From: Cryptomeria japonica
Taxonomy: Eukaryota > Streptophyta > Pinopsida > Cupressales > Cupressaceae
Assembly: GCF_030272615.1 (NCBI RefSeq)
Contig: NC_081407.1
Span: 316,042,456-316,106,455, forward strand
DNA length: 64,000 bases
Direction: 5' to 3'
Below, piece by piece: positions 10,734-20,689 of the stretch. A program made the translations under genes and the position numbers. Position 1 is the first letter of the stretch. The number at the start of each line of letters is the position of its first letter. The notes under the pieces were generated by a model that was not told the DNA's origin, searched no databases, and saw only the letters and a program-made list of their open reading frames with translations.

Positions 10734-13700
10734 TGTGAGGCCTCACCTCGACTCAGTTTGACATTCAGTGGATGTTATATTTTAGACTACTATGGATACT
10801 TTGTTTTGATGCATTTTGAGACTTAGAACTTATATGATTTCAGGATATTGGATAACATTGCTATGAATTGATGTTTTACTTACATGCTTTATGAGATAGA
10901 ACACTACATGATTATTAGATAGAATGATATTGCAATGATAGATGTCGTTAATGAATTTGCAGGACCTTACTTTGAATATAGAACTATGATGTATGTTTAG
11001 TTTATGTGAATTGGGATGAAAAATTGTTTATGTGAATTTGCTTGACAAAAGATGTATTCAATCTGTGCAGATGAAAATTGTATGCAAGTAATGATGTGCA
11101 TTGTTGTATTATTGAATTATATTTTATATGAATATTTGGGAGTACTAATATGTAAATTGAGATGCGCAGGAAAATTACCATGTGACCATGGAAAAATTAC
11201 GGAGAATCAAACCTAGACTTATGTATGTTCGTAAAGCCAGGGTTTGTCTATTTGGAGAGACAACACCCCGTTTGTGTTGTATTTTATTTGTATCAGTATA
11301 TGTGGCATGAGTGTTAGGTGTTATTTAAATTTATTGTGTAAAAACCTCAAGAGACAATTTCATGTTTATTTTCGTAAAAGTATTTTATTAGTGTCACTTG
11401 ACAAATGTGTGGATTTAAATTTAAATATTTTACTTTGTCTCTTGATGGGAAAGTGTTAATTATAATTAATTTTAAATAAAATAATGTGTTGTTAAAAAAG
11501 ATATTTTGAGAATATAATATTTGGAGTGGTCAACTTATGTTTGACCCGAAAATAAACTTCAGAGGGGTTTAAAATGGGTTAAATGAACACCTAGGGGTAG
11601 TTTATTAGGGTTTCCTAAAGCCCATAAGGTATACCTAGGGGTTAGGGGTAATTTTAGGCAAGTTTCTACTTTATAATGATCTTTTTAACGCTTTAAAAAT
11701 TGGTTTTTTTGAGTTGAGCGAAAATTGGAAATTGAAGTGAAAATCAAATCAAGATTTTCCCTCTTGAAAGGAAAGTCTTTTTGCATTTTTGCTTTCTTCC
11801 TTCTTTTTGTTGATTTTTTTTTTTTTTTTTTTTTAGAATCCTGTGAGAACTCAGAGAGTAAGCTTCTTAAGGAAGGTTTTTGGGAATAGCTGGTTAATCA
11901 CCCACTCTCCATTTTTGGAGACAAAAGAAAATTTGGAAGAAAAATAACGTTATGGGATAAAGAAATTGATTAAGGAAAAATAAAGAATTGTGGATTGGGC
12001 AGCTCTTCTTCAGATATCATTATAATCTTTGGGCAGAATAAGGTTGGTTTCATTTTTACTTTTAATGTCTAGTTTTGTTTATTTCTGAAAGTTGTTGAAT
12101 AAGAAAATCTGTATTCTTGAAAATGAATGTTTGAAAATCTTTTGGTTTTGTTTTATGAATGAATGTGTTTTGGGAGTTTTCTCAAGATCTCTCTTTCTCT
12201 TGGGAGAGAAGAGGATCTTGAGGGTGGTAGCAGTGATAGCCCTCGAGTGAGAGACTCTCTTTAGAGAGAGATCACAAGGGATCTTTGTGTGACCCTTGCT
12301 GCATGGCCTGTTTGTGCAATGGGGGTCATAAGGAGGGTTATAAGGCTAGAATGCCTTTGGGGGGCATAAGGAATTTATGGGGTTGAGATTTTGATATGTT
12401 ATTTGTGCCATGAGGTGGCTTCTTGTTATTACATACTTGCAGAATTCTCCTCAGGGTATTTGGTCCACTACGACCCTTTGAAAATGTTCACCACCAGAGT
12501 GTGGTGCTGTGAAAGCCAGGTTGGGAATGTGTCTGCAATATTTGTATGCTTTGTGTTTCTTTGTGTTTGCCTGTTTGTTACCCGTCTAGGAATTGGTTCT
12601 CCGAGCTCGGGGGTGGCTACCAGTTAGCCTAGGCTGGGAGGTGAGCACTCCGTGGTCAGTTTTGTGTTTTTTTTTATTATGCAGGAAATTCAGAGGAAAG
12701 AGGATAGGATTCATGAAAGATATTCAGAAGATTGTTTTTGAAGATATTTGGAATTCAGTTGCAGATGTTGATTTAAAGTTGTTGTAAATAAATGCCTTAT
12801 TCAAGAGAAAGGAGAAGCAAGTTGTAATTTTGTAATAATAGACTTGAAGTCTTATTGTTGTAATTGTTCAGAGAAAACATTCTGTAAATATGGTAGTATA
12901 TTTTAGAGATGTTTTAAAGAAAGAAAAGCTTGTTATTTCTACTTCTAATTTTTTTTTTTAAAAGAAAGGATTAAATTGTGTTGCATGCAAAAAGCTTCTT
13001 GTATTATGGAAAGAAATAAAAGATTTGTTCTCCAATTAGACTTTAATTATATTTCACTTTTGGCAAATAAAAGATTTTTGTTGTTGAAAGATTTCTATGT
13101 AATTTTAACAAGAAATAGATTTATGAAATATTAGATTAGTGGACAAAAATCAATGAAAGATTTCCTTTTAATTTAGGAAAATATTTTGTAATCCTTTAAA
13201 AGTATTCAATATTGTATTTTGGGATTAGCATTGTTTTAAAAGCTCAATGATTTTATATAAACAAATATAAATACTTTTAATTCTGAATTAACTTCATATT
13301 CTTTCCCTTTACTATATTAGTTTAATTGTAGCAAGTAAAATTCTTTAAAAATATATATATATATATATAAATGTTATATTGAATTTAGGTTTATCTTCTT
13401 ATCTTTGTTATTTAATTTGTAATTGCCAATATATATATATATATATTTGTATATTTATATGTTTTATTTAAAAAAAAAAAAATTAAAAAAAATAAAAAAT
13501 TAAAACGAAGTTTAGGGGTCCCCGCGGGCTCCTCTGTGCGTACGCACAGTGGACGACCGCGCGGCGCCCACTGTGTGCACGCACACTGGAGCCGCTTGCG
13601 GCTCCCACTGTGTGGGCACACAGTGGACGGCCGCGGCCGCCACTGTGTAGCCACACAGTGGTGCCGCCAGCGGCGCCCACTATGTGGGCACACAGTGGAG

Positions 13701-14445
13701 CCGCGGCGCCCACTGTGCGCTCACACAGTGGCGCGCACGCGGCCGGACCTGTTTTGCTCCTCCGTGACCTGCATTAAAATATAGATGGAATTCATGGTCG
13801 CCAAGGGCTTCGACCCGGCCATGAAGTTTAACAGTTAAAAAAAAATATAATAATATATAGGGTTTAAAACCCTAACCGAGTGGAGGTTAGGGCAGGTTAA
13901 TGTTAATTAAAATAATAATTAAAATATTTACCAGTTTAGTTAAATATACATATATATATATGTTTCCATAAATACATATGGAAATTATATATATGTATAT
14001 AAATGTATGAATTTGAGCATTTTTGTATAAGTAATTAAATTTTAAATATATAAATATATGCATAATCAATTATGTATATGTGTATATATTTATTTAATCC
14101 TGATTTTAATTTTGGTTAAATTATAAAGAGAAATATAAAAGAATTAAAAAGACTATATAGTCATAATGGAGGATAAATTAAAATATCTCTCCTAATACTT
14201 TTAGTATGATTATTTTAATAAAACTATTAATTAAAAATCTTTTGGAGATAAAATTTAAACCAGTAGGTTATTCCGCGATTAGAATATAACTGATTGTCGA
14301 TGCTTCGTTCGTTTCAGAATGAGCTCGAATTTATTAATGGAATTTTCTCTAGTGCTTGTCGCAAGAGTGTGCTTTTAAATTAAATTAGTATCTTTTTTAG
14401 AAAAAAAAAATTGTTCTGTTTTTGCCCTAAATTTTGGGCATGACA
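10734..14445 (+). repeat. Tekay-like element, right (3') LTR
   Basis: Matches the left LTR from TGTGAGGCCTCACC to GGGCATGACA. Two large differences from the left copy: about 149 extra AT-rich bases at roughly 13347-13495, and one fewer 114 bp palindrome block. Together these account for the 35 bp length difference. A modest number of point differences are spread over 3.7 kb. Confidence 0.95.
13511..13745. repeat. GC-rich palindrome array, right LTR
   Basis: Same array as in the left LTR but with six palindromes instead of nine, because the 114 bp block occurs once. Three palindromes carry a point change that breaks symmetry (CACACTGG, GTGTAGCC, CCACTATG), which suggests decay after insertion. 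Confidence 0.88.
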
Positions 14446-14875
14446 ATTGAGCTTAACCGAAACTGTACTCAAGCATAGGAGATGTTATCTTTTGTAGTTC
14501 AACTCTTCTCCGTATTGTAGTTTGGATTTATATATAGTCAGTGAGGCTCGTTTTGTGATGAGCAATGCGCTCTAGCCTCTTGGCCTTCCTACAAGTGTAG
14601 GCCCCTCAATTGTAATTCACATACTTATTGTAGAAGTATTCTTTGACTATGGGTAGACTTCCCACCATGGTTTTTCCCTTTACCAGGTTTTCCACGTACA
14701 AATATTGGTGTTGTGTGGATGGATTTTATTTTGTGAATATTGTATGTGCTATTCTGGTATTAATGTTTTGGGTTTCGGTATTAAAGTTTAAATTGCTAAT
14801 GGTTCTTGTAATCTGTGACAACTGATTCACCCCCCCCCCTCTCAATTGTCTTCAGGTTATCTGAATTGTCTAACA
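14446..14875 (+). repeat. copia A 3' LTR, second part
   Basis: Continues the LTR after the gypsy element. It contains the same string of features seen in the LTR of element B near 15950-16371: a GAGCTTAACCGAAACTG-like stretch, TATATATAGTCAGTGAGG, and a C-run followed by CTC near the end. It ends CTAACA at 14875. The first five bases (ATTGA) are the gypsy target duplication. With part one the LTR totals about 1.19 kb. Confidence 0.85.
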
Positions 14876-15450
14876 AAAGTGTCTTGTTGTTGAAAGGCAT
14901 GTCCTTGCAAAATTTCTTTGTCAAATTATGTTCTGTAACCACGTAAATAGTGACGAAAACGGTGTCGGAATGTCCTATGTTTTAACAAGATCTTGCGATT
15001 GATATACAAGAATCTTATCCTCTTCTGAGTAGCCTTATAACTGGGTTTTCTTTTCTTAAGGTGATATTTAAAAGTCATATAAGCATATGATGGTTTACAA
15101 GTTTGCTTGATTCCAATGTAAGTGCAATTTTGATTTTGATATAACCTAGGTTCAAAATAGGAATGATATATCCAAGATGATGAACAAAAGGTGGATATAA
15201 TCAAGTTTTGTGATAGAGGATTCAATATATCCTAATGGGAAATTGATAATGATGTTGATTTTAGCACTTGGGATGGTTGAATCACTAACTTTTTGAATGT
15301 TTTATTCTTATGAAAACCTTTAGAAATATCCTATTGGATTGGTAACCCGATTATCGAACTAGCTTGAAGGTCTATGATAGTTTAAAGACAACTTTACTTG
15401 AAAAGGGTATCTGACACTAGTTTTGAAATTTTGGTCTGATATGCAGAAAT
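14876..15450. other. unassigned spacer between elements A and B
   Basis: AT-rich sequence without a supported gene. A 99-codon minus-strand ORF (14926-15225) has no recognisable motif. It is probably the older DNA into which A and B inserted. Confidence 0.5.
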
Positions 15451-16371
15451 TGTTGGCAATTGACATTCAATTGGTTGGTTTCACAATGTTGTCATTGATG
15501 GCAACATGGTATCTCGTTTTGGCTTCATGTTTTGGTTCAGTTGTGTACTGGAAGGGACTTCACAAACACTACACTAGCACCAGCAGGATAGAAGGATTTC
15601 TTTGGTTACCGACAATGCAGGGCGACGTGGTTTAGAATATGGTTATCGGTATTGGAGGTTGAAAAACTCTTGGATCCAGCATTGGCAATTGTTTTCTTTA
15701 TTCATGTATTTATGTTATTTAGCCAACACGTAATTTGATATTGTAATAATTTGTAAGCTGACATAAGGCATGATAAGTTGTATAGGGTATATAGGTCAGT
15801 TATATTAGATCATTTTCATATAGATATGGTGATGGATATGTGGATGTGATATGATGCAAAATATATCAGAGAGACTATGTATGTGAGGATATTTTTGTTA
15901 AGGGTTATTCCAGTAAAGGGTTTAAGGTTTCAGACCGGAATAGATAGAGCTTAATCGGAACTGTATTCTGGCATGGAAGATGCTATCTTAGCAGTTCAAC
16001 ACTTCTCCAGGTTGTAGTTTGGATTTATATATAGTCAGTGAGGCTCCTTTTGTGATTAAGCAGTGTGCTCTAGGCTGTAAGCCTTCCTGCAAGTGCATGC
16101 CCCTTATATTTTGTAATATCTCTTCATATGGCCAGTGGTTGATATTATGGTTCAAAAATCCCACTGTGGTTTTTCCTCTTTGAGGTTTTCCACATATAAT
16201 TGTGTGTGTTATGGTTCTCATTTATGTCATTGGCTTATTGGTTGCTTTACTTCTTTCAATTATGTATGTACCACTATACCGGTTGGTGTATGCGCATTTT
16301 AATAAGGTTAAAATTGGACTTTCTAGTATAACACTGATTCACCCCCTTCTTAGTGTTATTGGATTCCAACA
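15451..16371 (+). repeat. copia B 5' LTR
   Basis: Starts TGTTGGCAATTG and ends GATTCCAACA, followed after two bases by the PBS. It shares blocks with the LTRs of A and C: GTATATAGG TATA-like box near 15788, TATATATAGTCAGTGAGGCTC, and CTGATTCACCCCC near the end. Length 921 bp. No matching 3' LTR is seen because the element is truncated. Confidence 0.85.
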
Positions 16372-16373
16372 AT

Positions 16374-16385
16374 TGGTATCAGAGC
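16374..16385 (+). other. primer-binding site of copia B
   Basis: TGGTATCAGAGC two bases after the LTR end; initiator tRNA-Met type. Confidence 0.92.
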
Positions 16386-16439
16386 CTTGTGCCTCGAAGG
16401 AAGTTTAATAGCTTGAGGAAGATCCTGAATCCATAATCC

Positions 16440-17180
16440 ATGGACATGGGTTTGAAGAAGAAACTTGAGATGGCACTTGAAGATTATGATGCTGAAAGGT
16501 TGAAGAACTTAAAGCTACAAGATGAATTGAATTCTGCTAAGGAATTCATTCTTGTCCTACAAGAGAGGCTATCATTTGTTCAAGCTAGGAGGAAGGAACT
16601 TTTGCAAAGTCAGGATGATGAAGAGAAAGATGCACTTAAGGAACAATGTCAGAAGTTGAGTCAGGAGAACATGGTCATGAGAAATGAAATGCAGGCTATA
16701 ACTATGAGGATGTCTAAAGAGATTGAAGACCAAAAGAAAAAGGAAGAAAATCTTGTTGTATCCTTGAAGAAAAAACTTGAAGAATGTGGTAGGTTGGTTC
16801 ATGAGAATGATATGTTAAGAATTGATTTAGTACAATCCCAGAGTAATGAACAAGAGCTTGAGAGACAAATAATAATTATGAGAGAAGATCTTACTACTGC
16901 AAGTGAGTATAAAGAAAAATTCAAGATTAGTTCAACACAACTAGATGAGTTGTTGAAGAGACAAAGACAGATTGGAGATTCCAGTGGACTTGGATTTGAG
17001 CAAGGATAGAGTTTCGGTACTACTAATGAAGATAAAAAACATAAGGCACTGGTAAGGCAATTTAATGCTTACAAATTTAATGATAAATGTTTTGTTTTCA
17101 ATAGATTTGGTCACATGGCTAGGCAATGTAGAAACAAAGCAAATTAGAACCCTGATTCTGCTCCCGGTAAATGTTCTAAA
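16440..17180 (+). pseudogene. gag: copia B gag (coiled coil + broken zinc knuckles), truncated
   Basis: The ATG at 16440 opens a 189-codon frame (MDMGLKKKLEMALEDYDAE) that is nearly all heptad-rich coiled coil (KKLEMALEDYDAERL, ELERQIIIMRE), ending at a TAG at 17007-17009. Past this stop, a degenerate CCHC knuckle (CFVFNRFGHMARQC, second Cys lost) follows near 17085-17130. The second knuckle starts (GKCSKC) and is cut at 17181 by element E. The same MD.G start and coiled-coil pattern occurs in C, and a related gag occurs in D. It would form the capsid/nucleocapsid precursor. No pol of B remains in the window. Confidence 0.8.
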
Positions 17181-18748
17181 TGTAGACACCTAAAAATGTC
17201 TCATTAATCATGTACTAATTATTCATCTAAATTTTTTAAATAATTATTTAATTAAGTTAATTAATCTTATTCTTCTAAATTCATATTTCCTCATCATCTT
17301 ACTAATTATTCTATTTTTAATTCTATCATCATTTAATCATTTAAACCATTCTCTAATATTAATTAAATATTTGTTATTAAATTAATTGTGATTTTTAATC
17401 CCTCAATTTAAATAATCTTATTATTTAAATAAATTCTTTTTCAATTTCTATCTCTATTCAGTTATTCAATTATCATTAACCCTTTTCGTAATATTAATTA
17501 AATATTTATTATTTAATTAATTGTGATCTTAATCCTTTAATTTAAATAAGCTTTATTATTTAATTAAATTCAATTTCTAAATAATTAAATAGTTTCTTTA
17601 AAGTATTTAATTAACTAATTTAATTTCATTCAAATTCATATTTCTTCTAATTTCAAATACATGTTCATGATTTCAAAAATCAAATTGAAAATCAAAGTCA
17701 AAGTGCAAGCACATGCTAAATTAATTAATTCAATTAATTCAATTAATTATCTTTTCAATCTCTATTTCTATCTTCCACTTTGTTTTTTTTCCAAAAAGAT
17801 TTCAATCAGTTAACTATCTCCTCCTCTTTATTGCCTCCAGACATTCTTTTTCATCTTTCAATTAGCTTTTTTCTCAATCAGTTAACTCATTTTATCTACT
17901 CAATCTATTGAGTTCCACCTCTAAATCAACAGTTCAACAATCAATCAGCATGTGAGGTCACCTGAGTTCCACCCCTTAATCAATTTGTTCCACCTCTCAA
18001 TCAATCTCATCCAATTATCTATAAATTGAGCATTCAATTCCTCACAATCTCTCTGAATCACGAACTTCAAATCTTTGTGTCATTTGCAGGTTGCCAACGC
18101 GATATCTGAGAGACACCATATCACAAAGAAGAGAAGAACAATGGAAGTTGCATGCAGTCATGGAATAGGGAGAATTGATTGACAGATTTTACATTCCTAT
18201 TTCTTGTTTTGTATTATTTCATTGGTTTTGTTTAGAATTCTTTGATTAGGATAGGGATTCATGATTTCCCTTTGATTCCTAATTGATTTAATGATGAATT
18301 TTAGCATACAACATTCTTCTCACATTCTTCTTTTTTTGAGAGATCATTCATGTCTTTAATGCACAAACAATCTCTCGAGGTGGCATTACACCCTAAGCGT
18401 CGCCAGGGCATACTCGGGCAAATTTTTTTTTCTTTCTTTGAAACAACATCATTCTGACATTGTCTCAAAGAGGGGCAAATGTAGATACCTAAAAATGTCT
18501 CATTGATCAAGTAGTAATTATTCATCTAAATTGATTAAATAATTATTTAATTATTTAATTAAGTTAATTAATCTTATTCTTCTAATTTCATATTTCTTCA
18601 TCATCTTACTAATTATTCTAATTTCTATTTCTATGATCATTTAATCATACAAACCAATTTCTAATGTTAATTGAATATTTATTATTTAATTAATTGTGAT
18701 TTTTAATCCCTCAATTTAAATAATCTTTATTATTTAATTATTTTGTAA
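17181..18748 (+). mobile_element. element E: short Tat-related LTR element, 3' LTR truncated
   Basis: A direct repeat (TGTAGACACCTAAAAATGTC at 17181; TGTAGATACCTAAAAATGTC at 18480) extends for some 250 bp before the second copy is cut at about 18748 by the partial LTR of element C. The 190 bp before the second copy match, in order, the 3' internal end of the big Tat element read on its own strand: a GAGAGATC...TCTCTCGAGG block, GGGGCAT-like text, TTTCTTTCTTTGAAAC and TCTCAAAGAGGGGCAAA against the LTR. No coding capacity is seen. A TATA-like CTATAAATTGAGC near 18018 suggests a 5' LTR of roughly 0.9 kb (to about 18090). I could not identify a PBS. Confidence 0.65.
18480..18748 (+). repeat. element E 3' LTR, truncated
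   Basis: Second copy of the E terminal repeat, following the purine tract CAAAGAGGGGCAAA. It breaks off within TTATTTAATTA, where the C LTR tail begins, so the rest is lost. Confidence 0.7.
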
Positions 18749-19046
18749 TTGAGTAGTGAGCTCTAGGCAGTGTGCTTGAATGCAAGTGCATTCCAACTTT
18801 TGTAATATTGTTTTACTACTGGCAATAGTATAATAATATTGTGGGTACTCAATCGCACCATGGTTTTTCCCTTTTTGGGTTTCCACGTAAAAATCTTGGT
18901 GTTATGCTTGTGAGGTTGTTCATTTTATGTTTCTTCACTTTGATTATTTTCTCATGCATCTGGTGGTTTAATAATCAGCTTGATAAGTTTGTGAATTACA
19001 AAATACTGATTCACCCCCCCCCTCTTAGTGTTCATTGATTCCAACA
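18749..19046 (+). repeat. element C 5' LTR, only the 3' end remains
   Basis: Matches the last 300 bp of the C 3' LTR (from TTTTGTAATTGAG at about 25057): AGTGAGCTCTAGG, GTGGGTACTCAAT, CACCATGGTTTTTCCC and the C-run. It ends CCAACA. The upstream 0.85 kb of the LTR is missing at the junction with E. Confidence 0.85.
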
Positions 19047-19048
19047 AT

Positions 19049-19060
19049 TGGTATCAGAGC
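19049..19060 (+). other. primer-binding site of element C
   Basis: TGGTATCAGAGC two bases after the LTR end; initiator tRNA-Met type. Confidence 0.92.
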
Positions 19061-19114
19061 TTTATGCCTCAAAAGAAGGCTAGCATCTTGAGAAAGATCT
19101 AGGAGATTGAATCA

Positions 19115-20220
19115 ATGGACTCCGGTTTGTAGAGACAGCTTAGTGTGGCACTCGAAGATCTTGATGCAACGATGAGGGAAAAGAGTATCCTAAGAAGAAA
19201 TCTGAATGCAGTTGAAGACTTCATTAAGACATTGAAATATCAATTAAACACCTCTAGAGACAATAGAAAGGAGTTGATGGATAAGTTGCTAAAGAAAGAA
19301 GAACAAAGGGTAGACAATCAAATCCTACAAGACAAGACTGATGAATGTGAAAAGTTGGCTAGGGAGAATGCAGTTTTGAAGAATGAGATGCAATCTATTG
19401 TCATAAAGCTAACTAAGTAAATTGAAGACTGAAAGAAGAATGAAGAAACCCTAACTCAATCATTGAAAGATAAATCTGATGAACGTTGCAGATTGACATA
19501 TGAGAATGATCAATTGAAGCTTGAATTGGTGCAAACAAAGAATGATGGACAAGAACTTGAAAGGCAAATAATAATCCTGAGAGATAAGCTGACTACTACT
19601 AATGAATACAAAGAAAATTTCAAAGTCAATTCAGCCAGTTGGATGAGATGCTGGAAAGTCAAAGACACAAAAAAGACATGCGAGGTCTTGGATTTGATAA
19701 AGGAGAATCCTTCGGTTCTAGTCAAAGCAATCATCAGCAGAAGAACAAGAAACCTCTGGTAAGACAACCTAATGCCTATAAATTAAATGTAAATATTTTT
19801 TTGTGGTAAATTTGGACATATGGTAAATCAATGCAGAAGTAGGATGAATAATGGGATGATGAATAATATGAAAAATGGTCCTACCTTTACTGGTCAATGT
19901 TTCAAATGCAACAATTTTGGACATAAGTCAAATATGTGCAAAATGATGATCAATTTTCAGAATAAGAGATGCTATGCTTGTCAGATGATTGGGCATATAT
20001 CTAACCAATGCAGGATGAGACAAAATCAAATAAACTTTAGGCCAATACAAAGAAGTGTTGTTTTCCATGCATGCAACAAACTAGGTCATATTGCAAAATG
20101 TTGCAGAAGCAAGAATGCACCAGTGAACAAGAACAATCAAGATGAGAAATGCAAAGAAAAGGTAGATGAAATCAGAGATTAGCATAAGAAGATGTGGGTG
20201 AAAAAGGAAGATTCAAATGT
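19115..20220 (+). pseudogene. gag: element C gag: coiled coil + four zinc-knuckle positions, disrupted
   Basis: ATG at 19115 (MDSGL) is followed at once by TAG (19130-19132). The same frame then gives a coiled coil (VALEDLDATMREKSIL...) aligned with gag B, with further stops at 19418-19420 and soon after. A frameshift lies near 19630. In the shifted frame the zinc-knuckle region (about 19800-20182) has one degenerate site (GKFGHMVNQC), two good ones (CFKCNNFGHKSNMC, CYACQMIGHISNQC) and a fourth with its first Cys lost (HACNKLGHIAKCC). Element D has the same four-knuckle arrangement with similar spacing, so this is a real but decayed nucleocapsid. It is non-functional as it stands. Confidence 0.82.
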
Positions 20221-20689
20221 GAAAAATGGCTCCACACTTGAATCCGGTGATGGAACCTCATCCAGTAACTAGGGCATTTTTTCCTTGGGGGAGGACTATC
20301 ATGCAGATCTTTAAAACCCCCTTGAGGAGATCTGTAACTATTCAAGGATGGTTGGAGATGATGGAGATCAGTCATGCAGTTGATAATTCAAAGATTTTGC
20401 AGCGGTTTGATAATCTGGAGAATGAAATGATGAAAAATAGTGTATCTGGTAGACTTTAGGGTTGAACATTTATTACAACTAGAAATTAGGTTTTCGATGA
20501 ATAAAAAGGTGTCTTAACAGTTCATTCTTCATAATGCGATCAAAAGAGAAGAGAAGAGCAATAGAGTAAAGGAGTGTTTAGCAGCTAAATCTGAGCTTGG
20601 AGCAATCTATAAACAATTTCTTGCACCCAATTGAGAATCATAAGGTATTTTTTGTTTGCAAAACTATCTTTCCATATCCGTATCTTGAA
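20221..20689 (+). other. gag-ORF2 spacer of element C
   Basis: Non-coding stretch with an internal purine tract (CTTGGGGGAGGAC near 20284) and purine-rich DNA before the ORF2 ATG. Element D has a counterpart at the same place with CTTAGGGGGAGC. It may be an internal PPT relic and/or the 5' leader of ORF2. Confidence 0.45.

Larger units (their letters stand above)
3636..14445 (+). mobile_element. Tekay-like Ty3/gypsy chromovirus, 10,810 bp, nested in the LTR of copia A
   Basis: Complete by structure: two long LTRs (3,677 and 3,712 bp, both TGTGAGGC...GGGCATGACA), a PBS three bases after the left LTR, a gag-pol frame, a PPT against the right LTR, and a perfect 5 bp target duplication ATTGA. 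Domain order RNase H - INT - chromodomain-like tail makes it a chromovirus, closest in style to Tekay/Del. It lacks zinc knuckle, protease and most of RT, so it was or became non-autonomous. The LTRs look about 99% identical apart from two indels, so the insertion is fairly recent. Confidence 0.93.
1..14875 (+). mobile_element. Ty1/copia (Sirevirus-like) element A, 5' end outside window, split by a nested gypsy element
   Basis: The sequence enters the window inside the integrase region, runs through reverse transcriptase and RNase H, then a cluster of polypurine tracts, and then a 3' LTR starting TGTTGGCC. That LTR is interrupted after 768 bp by the Tekay-like element and resumes at 14446, ending CTAACA at 14875. 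Copia domain order is INT before RT. Repeated AAAGGGGGAG tracts before the LTR and the C-run (TTCACCCCC) near the LTR end are shared with the other copia elements here and suggest the Sirevirus group. The element's target-site duplication cannot be tested because its 5' end is off-window. Confidence 0.85.

Noticed and set aside
20597-20689. Upstream ATG (20597) as the ORF2 start in element C
   Set aside because: The MAS... start at 20690 is matched by the D copy, while the upstream residues are not.
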